Below are positions 10,535 through 22,785 of a stretch of 64,000 nucleotides of DNA, piece by piece. The DNA comes from Adiantum capillus-veneris (Eukaryota > Streptophyta > Polypodiopsida > Polypodiales > Pteridaceae): contig CM043946.1 in assembly GCA_014529385.2 (NCBI GenBank), positions 18,478,077-18,542,076 on the forward strand. Reading direction: 5' to 3'. The notes beneath the pieces were generated by a model that saw only the letters and a list, made by a program, of their open reading frames with translations, made no database searches and was not told the origin of the DNA. How positions within the stretch are numbered: position 1 is the first letter of the stretch; the number at the start of each line of letters is the position of its first letter. The position numbers and the translations under genes are program-made.

Positions 10535-12764
10535 TCGAAATGTTTTAAGCTGTTAATAATTAGCCGAAGTGAAATTCGATTACAAATGTTTTCCGTTAAT
10601 GGCACTGATGGTGTTAGGAGAGTTTAATGCTCTCAAATTAGATCAGGACTGTAAATTTCTCACTTATGCCTGCCATTAGAGCCATTTGAAGATGATCAGG
10701 ATGTACATATCCGATAAAATTCCTTGCTTGATGTCCTTGTAATTCCCAATTATGGTAGAGCGAGGTTACTCTCTCTCCTTCTTGCCTTCCCGTTCCCTTA
10801 TCTTGTTGCTTAACCTCAGACTCCCTGAATACTTGCCGATTACGACATCTCAGCTTGCCTCCCTTTGCTTGCCTTACTAGCCAAGGACGGAAGAGAGAGC
10901 TTATGAGAGAGAGAGAGAGAGAGAGATTGCGCTTTTGGTCCTGCTTTGCTCTTCTTCTCCACTTCGTGATGCTCGTCCAAAAAATCCCTTGCTCCTTGGT
11001 TTCCTCCTCGTTAACTATTGTTGCTTTCTTGCTTACCGAGGACGAGAGAGAAAGAGAGAATACTCTTTGCTTTGATCTTATTCAAGCTCGGAAGAGAGAG
11101 AGACTTTCTTTTTCCTCTTCAACACGAGAGGAGCGAGAAAGAGAGAGACTTCCTTTTTCCTCTTTACTGTGGTTCTCTTCACCTCCTCATTGCTTCCCCT
11201 CTTCTACTTCCCGTTATCTTTTCCCCTTATGCCCTTTGTTGATAGCCCTAAAAAAAGTCTCTAAAAAAAATTGCCCCACCAATTTTTGCCTCGGCCCATC
11301 AATCACGGAGCCATGACTAATGTGGCGTGGGACCTGTCCTGATGACGTGGTAGTTCAAGTGTGGAGAAGCCCTAAATTCACCGGCACGCGGACCAAATCA
11401 CTTTGCTAGAGGGTCTTGAGCATCTGCGCTTCATCGGTGAGGTTGGTCGCCCTTTCTATTGCCCCACGCGAGCTCTTCTCACCCCCCCTTTTGGAAAGAC
11501 CGATGCGCCCCACAAAGTGAGCACTTTAGGCCCGTGCATTCATTTCATTTCTATCCCCTCAACTCTGCAGTTGCCCAATCCGGTACGGATCTGCCCCTCG
11601 ACTCAAACTTCAAACTGCCATAACTTCTTCATTGTAGCTCCAATCGACGAGCTGTAAAGACAGGGCGGTACAACACTTCAAGCACTGTAGTTTTATATCA
11701 TAATCTCCCATCTGTGCTCACTTCAAGCATAATTGTTTTTGGCATCATTAAGGCATCTGTTGGCCCTTTTGAGCCGCAGCTGACATACATTAATCATTAA
11801 ACTTGGCCTGTTTAACAAGCCCTAATCACAATGACCATTAAATGTTTAGGCTTCAAAGAAGCTTAGCTTGCATTTCTCTGCTCTATTTCTCTACAAGGCA
11901 ACGGAGCTACACGACAGTGCATACTCACACACACACACACACACTTTGTCACAGCAGTTGACCATAGTTATACACACACACACACACACACTTGGTCACA
12001 ACAGCTGACCTGGATAGCATCTATGGGGCTCGGATAATGTTTTGAATCACTATTTCTGGCCACAATATATGACTTCCAACCTGTTGCACTCAAACTATTT
12101 TTGAGTTGTGGCTTTAGGGGATTTTTACCTTATGCTTTACATATTAAATTACTGGCTTAGGGCTGTGGTTGCTCTAGCACCTCATCTGGAGGGAATTGTT
12201 GACTATCACTGTATCATCCAATTTTATGAACGCATGTGGATAAATTGAGTTGCTGCCTTATCAGAGATTACCCTGTGCTATACAAATGCTAGCTTTTTTA
12301 TGTGGATCACATTGGTTGAAATTAGAGCTATTTACCAACCTTCCCAGCATCTTTTTTGGGCTACCCTATGGGTACTACCCCCTAATCTATCTCTTACCTG
12401 TTTTTAGCTAAAAACCTATTTTTTGGCCTCTTAAGAACTTGGGCGGCTTTCAAGTTCATTGATTCTACTTGGTTTTCATCAAGCTGTTGCGGCTCTCATA
12501 CTGCATCGCGGCCCCAAATTTCTTTGGGGATTGCCTCTGTTGCGGAATCTTTCATTCACTCCGGCTCTGAACCAGGCAGCTATCACGTTAATGAGTGCAA
12601 TATATGATCCTCCTTGGTGCTTCAAAACCATGTATAAAGAGGTGAGAGTCTTTTGCTCCCTCACTTAGACTTAGTTGATTTTTCTCTTTGAGAGAGAGTG
12701 AGAGAAAGGAATGGTGCTTGTTCTATTGGTTCATCTCTTGAATACATGGTGTTGAGGATGTCCG
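10535..12764. other. Non-coding stretch left of element A
   Basis: No gene is supported. It holds (GA)n runs near 10908-10925 and scattered 'gagagag' up to about 11145, and (CA)n runs at about 11929-11944 and 11972-11990. Open frames here are Arg/Glu or Ser/Leu low-complexity readings of the repeats. The stretch 11400-11660 is GC-richer, but its 84-codon frame has no recognised motif. Confidence 0.6.
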
Positions 12765-12769
12765 GTGCC
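12765..12769. repeat. Left target-site duplication of element A (GTGCC)
   Basis: GTGCC stands directly before the TG of the left LTR and again directly after the CA of the right LTR (40461-40465). This 5-bp match across 27.7 kb proves that the two LTRs belong to one insertion. Confidence 0.9.
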
Positions 12770-13336
12770 TGTTAACCCTCACGCACATTCCTATCACCTA
12801 CGACAGACGCTATATTATTTATTCAGTAGAGTCAGGTACCAGGCTTGTTGGTCCAATAGGAAAAGGGTAAGAGTGATCGCCGATGAGAGGCATACTCTAA
12901 CTGGAACATTCAAGGGATTAGTTGGCAAGTGTGAATGGGGCGAGCTCATATAAAAGTCAACTAAACCTAAAATTCACTCATTCTTTCATTTGTGCAATGC
13001 AAGAAGAGTGCTCTTGCTCCATCTCCTTCTCCGTCTCCCTTGTGTACTAGTGTGTGTGTGTGTGAGTGTGTGTACTTGAGAGAGAGAGAGAGAGACTGTG
13101 TGATCGAGCATTGCAGTGCACGATGACGGCGAGGCGGTTGAGTGCGGCTTAGCGGCGTCTCCCTCTTCTTCGCGGCGAGGAATCCTCCACGACAGCAAGC
13201 GTAGAGCGGTGAGTGACACACCATCATCTTCTTTGAGCTTACTAGTTTAGGCTAGTTGTGTGCTTGGAACCATTTGTGGCTCGCACACGGTGCATTGGCA
13301 AGTTCCTTGCATTGACATGTGCGACAGGCGCGCACA
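12770..13336 (+). repeat. Element A left LTR
   Basis: Starts TGTTAACCC and ends GCGCACA. A TATA box (catataaaag) lies at 12948-12957. A (GT)n(GA)n microsatellite lies at about 13048-13096. It is 567 bp, against 609 bp for the right LTR; much of the difference is (GA)n length plus one 21-bp indel. Confidence 0.9.
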
Positions 13337-13340
13337 CTTT

Positions 13341-13358
13341 TGGCGCCGTTGCCAGGGA
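13341..13358 (+). promoter_or_regulatory. Element A primer-binding site
   Basis: TGGCGCCGTTGCCAGGG starts 4 bases after the LTR. From memory it is the complement, with one mismatch, of the 3' end of plant tRNA-Asp including CCA. Confidence 0.8.
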
Positions 13359-13636
13359 ATTTAATACACTAAGCTTGAGTGGTACTCTATGCTTCTTTGT
13401 GGTGCAATTTCAATTGTAGGAAAGGTAGGGAAGGAAAGTGTGTGTGTTGAGAAGAAGGATTTCGCTTTTCTACTGTGTATTTCAATGTTAATGAAGTTTT
13501 GAAAGGTACTGTGATAAGGTGTTAGTACTAAGGTTGCTAGTTTTGTGTAATGTAAAGTACAATAAGTAGGAAGTAGATCTGTTAGAGCTAATGAAGTGTG
13601 TTAGTGTGTAACAGTAGGTGTATTAGTTGTAAGTAG
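13359..13636 (+). other. Element A leader, left of the B insertion
   Basis: Non-coding leader with no open frame of note, ending at the GTAG target copy of element B. Confidence 0.6.
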
Positions 13637-16234
13637 TGATAGCCGTTTTTCGGCTTTCCATAATTGCCATAGTAAGCTACCTCACCCTATGAAATCACTC
13701 AAACATTTTGGTTATCCCTACCATTTCACTGTACATAGGTGTGTGTGAGTTAGGGACTTTCTCCATATTTTCTTAAAAACCCTCAATCAGCTAGTCACTG
13801 GGCTAGTTGAGCCAGAAAATAAAAAATATAAAAAATATAAGTATATTATGGCCCATTTGTGTGTAAATATTTCATTGTATATAGGGCCTAAAATAAAAGG
13901 ATTTTTCATAATTATTTTGGTATTTATTTAAATATTTCTACCTATGGTGTGTTATTTATGCTATGTACATTGACTCACCATTAACATATTTTTTCTTACC
14001 ATTTTGCATACTCTTTATTCCATATAAAAATAATTTCATGCAAGCTTCTCTTATTTTTGGTGTAACTCCATCCCAACAAAAATCCAAAAAAACTAGTTTT
14101 ATTTATGTGTATATTTTTTCACTATTGTGATTTTTCCTTCCTACATCTATTCTCTTTTACTCTCATAAATTAGACCACAAAAAATATTCATCTTTTTATG
14201 GTAGAATTATAAGGAGAGAGATTTATTATGACCCCTTTATATTTTTTCCACCTATATTATTTATATTTGACATGTATATATTTTTTAGACCCCTCAATAT
14301 TTGATTTTCTTAGTTGTACTATTCATTTATATCATGATCTCAATATCTCAATTATAGACCTACCAAATAAGGTCAAGGGTATGTGGCATGCATGCATGCA
14401 CCATGGGGAGCTCACTCTTGGAGGTATTCAAAATAATCATCCAAAGAAGAACCTCACAAGGACCTTGTGCAGTGGAAAAATCAGTCGGTTTTGCTGAATT
14501 TTTAAAGATCACATGCTCCCAAAATTTAGAAAGGTGATACAAGCAAAAGTTGTATCTTGTGAGCTGAACTTTCACCTCAAATGTTTTCATATTTTTTTGA
14601 GCTACGAGCTGTGAGCTATGATTTTATTGGTGGACCCCAGTTTGCCCATGCTATGCAGCCACACTCCCTCTTCCACTTTATCATTTTCCTCTTTCACACA
14701 CACTCCTCCCTCTCCTTCCCACTCCCAAACCTGCAACTCCCATGTCCTAATTCACCCTCTTCACCATTGTCACTTCTCTCACACCTCCATAGCCTTCATC
14801 CTCCATTTCTACACCCTAGGTGTCCCCCTTTCTCTCTCTATATATATGTTTATATTACCATACTCTCTTTAGCTTTGTAAAGAACTTCAAAAAATCAGCA
14901 AAAATCCAAGGTTAACCTCTGCAACTGAAGGCTTTATCATGAATTTTCCAAGGTTTTAAGATAACGTAGCTTCATCGACACGCGTTACTTCGCCATGCTG
15001 ACCGCTTCTTCTACCGGTGCTGTAAAGAGGTGAATGTCAACTTCTCCAAGCTTCAACCTTGATTTACAAGCTTATCCCTTCTCTAACTTTTCTCATCATA
15101 TATCTCACCATTTGGTGAATGATTTTGTAAATATCTTTTAGTGATAATTACTAACTACTAACCACTAACCTTATTGTAAAATGCACCTTCTACTAGAGTA
15201 GGCACTCCCAAATTATTCACTCAATCCTCTCTCCTATCATCCTCAATAATTCTCTTCCCTTGAGCCCACATCCATGTGACTCAAAGGACAAGAGAGACCC
15301 ACCCTCATTATAAAAAAATAAAAAATATATGCATAATCTTTCATTCTTTCAAATAAACTTGATTAGGCCTAATCCTAATCGGGGCTTCTAAAACCTATAA
15401 ATAGAGCCCTTCTCTCCCTTGTAAATCATCACATGATCAAACTACACCACACCATTCTCAACACATAACACACCACTCTTCAAGCCTAGTTGTGTAGAGT
15501 GTGTGCATTGTGAGTGCTCTATTCCATCACTACACATAGGTGCATGGAGAAGCTTGAAGTTAGTTATGCCATCTAGAGGAGTGGAGTGATACTATACTCT
15601 GCAATCACACTTGTAGCCTACTCATGTCCATAAATAAGATTCATAGTTTTGGGTGCAATTGTATGCTGCAACTACGACTCTTCTCTCCAAATTGACTTGA
15701 TAAGTTGGCTCATCAGGTGGTTGAAGGTATATTGTCCTTGACGTTTGTTGTGTCATTTCATGCCTGGTGGTTTGAGGGCTTGTTGAATTGTTTGCCTAAA
15801 AGGTCAATTGTAAGAGGGTGCTTGGTGAGAGGGCTCCCGTGACCCTAAGACAATTTGTGTATTGGTAACAAGGTCAAGTTTTGTGTTGTCTCTCTGTTTC
15901 TCATCAAGCTTTGTGTGCATCTAGTCTTTAAGGCTAAGACTGAGTTGCTCAAGTTGATTTGTGCTCTTTACCTCTCTCTAGCGTGGTGAATGTTTGTGTT
16001 TGGTGTGTGTGGCTATCTTGCATTCCCCTCTCTTTGTGCATTTGAGTACAAGGAGATTTCACGTGAGTCCTAGTTCGCATCTACAACTAGGTGGTGCCCC
16101 TTTTCTTGTTTGGTTTCTGGATGTGGGTTATTATTGTCTCTGATTGTGCTTGTCCCAGTCCCAATTGAGCAGCACGGGAGCCTCGAAGTGTGTTTAAAGG
16201 CCGCTCTTCTTGTTGCTCGCCCCGGACCGCCTCA
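13637..16234 (+). repeat. Element B left LTR
   Basis: TATA box TATAAATA at 15396-15403. The 3' part carries a hairpin at 16069-16091 followed directly by TGGTGCCCC (16092-16100), a copy of the start of the primer-binding site. Open frames inside (for example 14581-14880) are Ser/Pro/Leu-rich low-complexity readings. Pairs with 30214-32809. Confidence 0.9.
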
Positions 16235-16237
16235 AAT

Positions 16238-16253
16238 TGGTGCCCCCACTGAG
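16238..16253 (+). promoter_or_regulatory. Element B primer-binding site
   Basis: TGGTGCCCCCACTGAG, 3 bases after the LTR end and identical to that of element C. The tRNA it pairs with must end CTCAGTGGGGGCACCA; I do not assign it. Confidence 0.75.
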
Positions 16254-16309
16254 TAATGGCTTGTGTATTTTTGTGAAGGCTCAACCTTTAGCATAATCAA
16301 GTAGCTTGC

Positions 16310-16522
16310 ATGAATCACGAGAATTTGTATGATCCCTTCATTCCCATTGCAAGGCAAAAGGTACACATAATTGTTAGTAATAAGTTGCAATTTCAACGTG
16401 TAATTCGTAGAATTTTAGGTCCTCTTAGGTTGGCAAAGATAAACGCATCAGTAAATCCTTTTATTATGCCTCTCATTAGGTACAACCTTAGTTTGGACGT
16501 CTATATTTCTGTTTTGTTTTAA
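16310..16522 (+). CDS. Element B leader frame 1 (small conserved protein)
   Basis: A 70-codon frame between the primer site and gag. It shares a pattern with the next frame and with the leader frame of element C: aromatic-Gln early, then G-x-x-R, then AS-x-x-P, then PL(I/V), then a hydrophobic (D/E)-V-x-I end. This recurrence in three frames argues that it is a real protein family. Function unknown. The sequence is basic to neutral and lacks Cys. Confidence 0.5.
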   Translation: MNHENLYDPFIPIARQKVHIIVSNKLQFQRVIRRILGPLRLAKINASVNPFIMPLIRYNLSLDVYISVLF

Positions 16523-16543
16523 GAATTAGGTCATGCATAGACC

Positions 16544-16762
16544 ATGGATAATGGCCCAAGAATAGAGGTTTTCCCCTTTCATTTCACTCCACACATTAGA
16601 ATAAACATTGCAATTAGTCGAAAAATCCACTTTCAACAACGTATGGTGTTCATGTTTGGTGCCCAAAGAGTAGGAGAAATTCTCGCATCACCAAACCCTG
16701 TCATCCTGCCTCTTATTGATTATCATAGGTCATTTGATGTGAATATTTTTATTTTGTTGTAG
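16544..16762 (+). CDS. Element B leader frame 2 (small conserved protein)
   Basis: A 72-codon frame in tandem with leader frame 1, 21 bases after it. It has IHFQQRM, GAQRVGEILAS and PVILPLI. It looks like an ancient tandem duplicate of frame 1. It ends 85 bases before the gag start. Confidence 0.5.
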   Translation: MDNGPRIEVFPFHFTPHIRINIAISRKIHFQQRMVFMFGAQRVGEILASPNPVILPLIDYHRSFDVNIFILL

Positions 16763-16847
16763 AATAGATTGCAATTTAGAAAACATTATTGTGTAAATTT
16801 TTTAAGAAAGAAAAACAAAAACGTGTTGTCACTTTGAAACCGATTCA

Positions 16848-18152
16848 ATGGAGGCCCAACGCCAAATGTCCGGATATCCTCTTTTCTTTGGAGAGCCTGG
16901 AGAGGATGCAGAATTATTTTTAGCAAATTTCAAGATGTCTTGTCGTATCAAGAGGATAGTAAATGATCAAGAACGTGTAGAGATGTTTGAGGTGGTCCTT
17001 AGGAAAGATGCTAGCACTTGGTTTGACTCTTTGCCTGAGGAAGTTAAAGGGAATTACACGGAAGTTGTGAATCATTTCAAGAGATACTTCTTTGATCCCC
17101 AAAACACTCAAAAGCTATGGCAAGACATTGTTTCTCATAAGCAAAAAGACTTAGATGACTACTACTTGTACAAGCAAGAGTTTCTACGTCTTTGGGTTGT
17201 ATGGGTGAGAAATGTTGCTAACCCTGGTGATGGTGCAGAGTTCCTAAAGAAGGAGAGGTTCATAGCCGGACTCTTTCCTGACCTTAAGATAAAAGTTGAG
17301 GCCGGTGCACCTGCTACCTTTGAAGCAGCTGAAACTACGGCTGCTGAGAAATATAGGAAACTCAAGTACTTAAGGGGGGATGTTTCAATAGAAGTTCTTA
17401 GACCCAAAGGTAAGTCACAAGCATCAACATCTAGGGAACTTCCTGAGGTAACGACGGAAGTGATTGAAGAGTTAAATGAATCTTTAAGCAGCTTGTCAAT
17501 TCACCTTGCACAAGCTGTAGGTCCAAAAGGACAAGCAAGGAAGTCTGAAGAGCGAGATCCACGACCTAGGAGAGTCTTAGAATATTGGAATTGCGGAGAG
17601 TCTGGACATGGGATGTATAATTGTCCTTGGCCCCGTGGGGAGCCAGGGAGACCTAACTTGAATTACCCAGTGATGAATGCAGGTGAAGGAACTAGTCAGC
17701 AACCACGGCTTCTACAAAGGCCAAATGGAGCAAGACCACCTCCATAAGGAGTGGAAGGAGTTCCACCTTTTCCATACCCAAATGTGCATGTGGTAGAGGT
17801 GACAAATTCAAAAGAGGTTGACATGGAAGCAAATGGCATTAAGCGTGGCCATGGAAAAGGGAAGGAGAAAGAAGGTGTCACATCACAAAGTGATCATGGA
17901 CGAGAAAAGAAGGCAAAGGAGACCAAGGAAACTAAGAGGAATCGACGTCGTATCAATCTCCAAGACTTCCCTCTTGGACATGGTATGGCTCCATACAACC
18001 TATTGGAAGACATGAGAGGTAAGGGTCTTGATATCTCATGGCCTCAGTTTCTTGCATTATGCCCACAAGTTAGGAGGGATTTAACAAAGGCAGTTAGCAC
18101 TAGGAGAAAGGTAAAAGAGAGTGTGCCTGTTGTAAAAATTGCACATGCTTAA
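16848..18152 (+). CDS. Element B gag
   Basis: The main gag frame runs 16848-17747 (299 codons). Its Retrotrans_gag core has STWFDSLPEEVKGNY and F-x-x-x-F-x-P around residues 60-95 and LRLWVVW near residue 120. A zinc knuckle (CGESGHGMYNC) lies near residue 248. A basic Lys/Glu/Arg-rich linker follows to 18152. Gag coats the element RNA and builds particles in the cytoplasm. Part of the broken element B. Confidence 0.8.
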
Positions 18153-20072
18153 ATGAATGAGGATATTACACCTGTGCTAGATTGTTACATCAAAGGAAGA
18201 TTGGTTAGGAAAGGTCTAGTGGATGGGGGTGCACAAATTTGCATCATGACAGAGGGACTCATGCAAAAACTAGGCATACACATCCATGAGACACCTGAAA
18301 TTAAAGTCAATATGGCAAACAATAGCAAAGCTAGGTGTGTAGGCATTTGTAAAAATGTTTTTGTAGAGGCCTTTGGCATTAAGAAGGCGGTGGATTTTTA
18401 TGTTATGTCGACCAAGGGAAATGGTTACCCATTTATCCTAGGGAGACCATGGCTAATGAAAATACGAGCTTTGTAGGATTGGGAGAGTGGAAAGCTAATT
18501 TGCAGGAATGAAAATCATAAGAAGGTTGTCTTTGACATGAAGGAGCAACGCCAAGAGGAGCTCCATGAAGAATCATCTCAAAGTGAGACGGAGGAAGGCT
18601 AGACCGATAGCACTTCAGAAGGAGAAAGTAGTGGCAGCATTACTAAAGAGGAGTCTTCCATCGAAGTCATGGGGGTAAGGTTTAATCCAAACAACCAAGA
18701 GACCTCTTGCCCAGGTTTGCAAGAGATAGGTTCCCAAGAAAACCAAAAAGTGGAAGATGAAAGAATGCTAGAAGGTATGTTATCTACAACACTTACAAAG
18801 GATGAAAGAGAGGAGCTCAAAGGTGTGTTAAGAAAATTTCCTAGGCTTTTCGCTAAAGACTACACCGATGTGCGTGGAGTAGAGGTTGTTCAACACAAAA
18901 TTGAGTTGAATCCAGAGGCCACACCTAAGGCTTAAAAGCTACGAAGGATAGGAGTCATCAAGGAGCAGGCTTTACTCAAGGAGGTAAGAAAGCTTCTAGC
19001 AGCAAGTTTCATTTATCCAGTGGAGAATTCAGAGTGGGTCTCTCCCGTTGTTGTCAGTCCTAAGAAAAATGGCAAGTGGAGGGTGTGTGTGGATTACCGT
19101 CCACTCAATGAGGCAACAAAAAGAGATCACTTTCCCCTCCCATTTCAAGATGAGATACTAAATGAGGTAGTTGGTCATGAGAAGTACACTGTGTGTGATG
19201 GCTACTCGGGTTACTTTCAAATAGGTATCGCATTAGAAGATCAGTTGAAAACAACCTTCATCACTCCTTGGGGTTGTTATGCTTTTAGAGTCATGCCATT
19301 TGGTCTGACAAATGCTCCTGCAACATTCCAACGTTTCTTGAACATGGTGTTTCAAGCATTCTTTGGAAAGTCAATTAGGGTGTTCATTGATGATTTTTGC
19401 ATTTATAGCTCAAAATCATTGCATCTACAAAGGGTAGAAGAAGGTTTAAAGAAGCTCTATGACATGGGAGGTCAACTCAACCCCGACAAATGTCACATAG
19501 ATGAGGATGAAGTGATCTTGCTTGGTCACAAGGTTTCCTATAAAGGCATTGAGGTGGATCCTTCAAAGGCAAAGGCTCTTATTGAGCTCCCATCACCCAA
19601 TAATCTCAAAGAGGTCATCTCATTCATTCAAAAGGTGAAGTATATGTCACGCTTTATTCACTTAGCTTCGGAGTTTCTTCATCCTTTGCAAAAGTTGACA
19701 CAACAAGTAGAATTTGCATGGTCTTATGAGCTTGAAGAGTACTTTTGTAACATTAAAGTCATTTTGTCAGAGCTACCAATACTCATGCCTCCTTGTTGGG
19801 AGTACACATTCTTTGTTAGCTCTAGCGTTGGGAAGGAAACAATTGGTGCAGTTTTATTACAACAAGATCCCCACAGTACCAGGATGCGACCCATCTACTT
19901 TGCTAGTAGGGTCATGAATTCTTTGGAGAGAGGCTACACGGAGGCAGAACTCATGATGCTGTCTCTCATGTTTGCAGTGAGAAAGTTTAGATCCTACCTG
20001 CTACCAAAACCTTTTGTAATTCTCACTGCAGAAAAATTTGTTCCCTTGGGTGTCATCTCAAATGAATCTTAG
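18153..20072 (+). pseudogene. Element B pol: protease, reverse transcriptase, RNase H
   Basis: The protease part (about 18153-18476) has LVDGGAQICIM, where DGGA stands for the usual D-S/T-G catalytic motif, and ILGRPWL at its end. Reverse transcriptase (about 19020-19560) has WRVCVDYRPLN, CDGYSGYFQI, MPFGLTNAPATFQ and the catalytic FIDDFCIYS (19387-19413). The first RNase H (about 19795-20040) has the Ty3-type layout with GAVLLQQ and YTEAELMML. The reading is Ty3-type pol. Fossil, broken. Confidence 0.8.
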
Positions 20073-21416
20073 TACTAGGATCTCAAAGTGGATTATGGAA
20101 TTGCAAGAGTTCCAATACTCTTTCAAGGTAGAAGATAGTGTGCGTGCACAATTGGCAGGGATCCTTACTTATAGGGTACATGAGAAGGAGATTAAGGTGC
20201 CTGAAGTAAAGACCCTACCATTGCCACCACCTAAAAGTATTCCTAATGCTTTTACCTTGTTCTTTGATGGAGCTTTTCGACGAGCCACAGGAAAAGCAGG
20301 GGGAGGGCTAGTATTGCTCAACCCAAGTGGGGAGGTGGTCATGCAAGAGAAGGTCAATCTACTAGGTTCAACTAGCAACAATGAAGTAGAATATGACACA
20401 CTACTTCATGGTTTAAAGATATGCATTGGCCAAGGTATACAACGTCTCATGGTAAAAGGGGATGCACTTCTCATCGTGAAGCAAATTTTAGGCATTTGGG
20501 CATGCAAGAATGAAAGCCTAAGGACAAAATTTCATGCCATTCGTAGGATGTTTAATCAGTTTGAAGAAGTGCAACTATATCATATTCCTAGGAAACAAAA
20601 TGAAGATGCCGATTTACTTGCACAACAAGCAGTTACATGTGTTGAGAAAGAAGTGCAAGTCATCATGGTGGCAGCAACTGTCAAGCAACCGAGATACCAG
20701 GGATTGGAGTCATTGACTCCCATTATTAGCTACATTTTGGAGGGTGAGTTTCCACAAGACTTCACGAAGGCTCAGAAGAGGAGACTCATGAAAAAGGCAA
20801 GTGCGTATCTCTTCTTAGAAGGATCCCTCTATCAAAGAGGGAAGGATCAAGTGTGCAGAAGAGTACCAACTATTGAGGAAATCCCAGCCATTCTAAAAGG
20901 TTTGCATGAGGAAGCGTGTGGTGGTCATTTTGCACAGGAACTCACTGCAACAAAGATTTTGCTTGCCGGATATGTTTGGCCAAGCTTGCACATTGATGTT
21001 CAACATTGGTGTAAAAGCTGCCACAATTGTCATTTAAATGGAAACAAGCGTCTGTTACATGGTCCACGGCAGCTAGTCCTTGCAAATGGTCTGTTTGAAA
21101 AATGGGGCATTGATGTTATGGGTCCATTGCCCATGACTAAAAATGGAAAATTGTATATCTTGGTGGCCATAGACTACATGACTAGGTGGGTAGAAGCTCA
21201 AAGTGTGGCAAGAGTGAATGAGAAGACAGTTAGCAAGTTTGTGTACACTCACATTTGTTGCAGATTTGGCACACCTTTGGAGATTGTTTCTGATAATGGT
21301 CCAGGGTTTAGAAAGGGCTTGCTCACAGAAGTCTGTGAAGAACTTCACATTCTACATCGTCATAGTACACCCTACTATCCCCAATCAAATGGTTTGGTAG
21401 AAAAAGCTAATGGTGT
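20038..21416 (+). pseudogene. Element B pol: second (archaeal-type) RNase H and integrase, left part
   Basis: About 20245-20640 is a second RNase H of the archaeal type: FFDGAFRRATGKAGGG, NNEVEY, VKGDALLIVKQ and NEDADLLAQQ supply the D-E-D-D set. Integrase follows, with an H-H-C-C zinc finger (GGHFAQE, WCKSCHNC, about 20920-21030) and a core with WGIDVMGPLP, SDNGPGF and YYPQSNGLVEKA. Element C interrupts the integrase at 21416. In plants, dual RNase H is known from the Tat lineage of Ty3 elements. Confidence 0.85.
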
Positions 21417-22732
21417 TGATGGGGGCTTTTCACAAGCCAAGCTCCCATACCCCTCTTCTCTCGTCCCCATCCCATGAAAATCCCCTCTTAGGGAGGGAGT
21501 GATAAAAGGCATTGGAAAAAGTAAGAAAAAATAAAGTATGATTATGTAAATATATAAGAAAGGTAAAATAGGCCACCTCATGCCTGCGGGGTAGCCCATC
21601 CCCACCTTGCCTCCTTTTTCTTCACTGTTGCCCCGCCGTGTGTCCCTTTTCCTCTCCTCCACTCAAAAGGTCAAACCCCTCTCTCTTCCCCTTGTCCTTT
21701 CTCCTTTCTCTCTCCCCTCAAGCTACCCCACCTCTCACCAGTAATGCATTATAACTCACCAATAATGCACCAACTCACATGCAACTTACCCTATCTTCCA
21801 AAATAGTATACCCCACCCCCTCTTTCTCTCTCCTATCATATCCCATGACCCAAATACCCCCCTCTCTCTCTAAAGGGCGCCATGTCTCTTGTCTTGTAGT
21901 TAAATAACCTCCCCCACACTCACACACACTCAGTTTCACTGAAAAAGGTGGCCACAGACCCATCCCCACCCGGTGGTTACCTGATTTTTCTTGTGTTCAC
22001 ACACATCTGCACACAGATTCACCTCTGAACACACTCCCCTCTCTCCCCTCTTGTAATTACTTTATTCTCCATGTCACCTCTCACTTTTTTTCATCAACCC
22101 ATCTCTCTCTCTCTCTTAGTCTCTCTCTCTCATGAGACTGCTATTCTGGCACATATACACACAGCCAGACAAGTGGGGCCCACAGTCACATGGCCTATGT
22201 AGATAATGATTTCTTCATTTCTAAATTCTAGAATTTCTCCCCCCTCCTCCCCTATATAAAGAGGGGTCACCATCACACAAAAACACACAACATCACCAAA
22301 GAACACACTATGCACTGTGTGTGCCTAGTGCACACACACACACCCACACCATCACCATCACCACAATCACCATGCTTGTCTTGAGCATGACCTCTACACC
22401 CTTGGCTATGGAAGATGAAGGGCAACTAAATGAAGGATGATGGCCATAATCCTCGTGCGAGTCTTCGCCATCAACTTCCACCTATCCTCCATGTGCTCTA
22501 CCACTCTCTCCCTTCTCATTCCCCTACCCTATGCTCCCCATTTCATCGCCTAATTCTCTAAATAAAGCTTGAGGTTTTGTGAGTATGTTTTCTTGCAATG
22601 TTTTTCCCATGTGAGGTGTGCGGAATCGCCACCTAGTCTTGTGTTTTGGAGTGAGCTTGTGTATGTGCGAAGGGTGTGCGGATTCGCCATCCTTTTGTGG
22701 TGCCTAAGTACTAAGCCGCTATACCCCCTCCC

Positions 22733-22785
<53 letters not shown>

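Noticed and set aside
10855-11316. 153-codon frame rich in Arg/Glu
   Set aside because: It is driven by GA repeats; no domain or conservation evidence.
14581-14880. 99-codon frame, also present at 31192-31494
   Set aside because: The two copies lie in the paired LTRs of element B; composition is low-complexity Ser/Pro/Leu.
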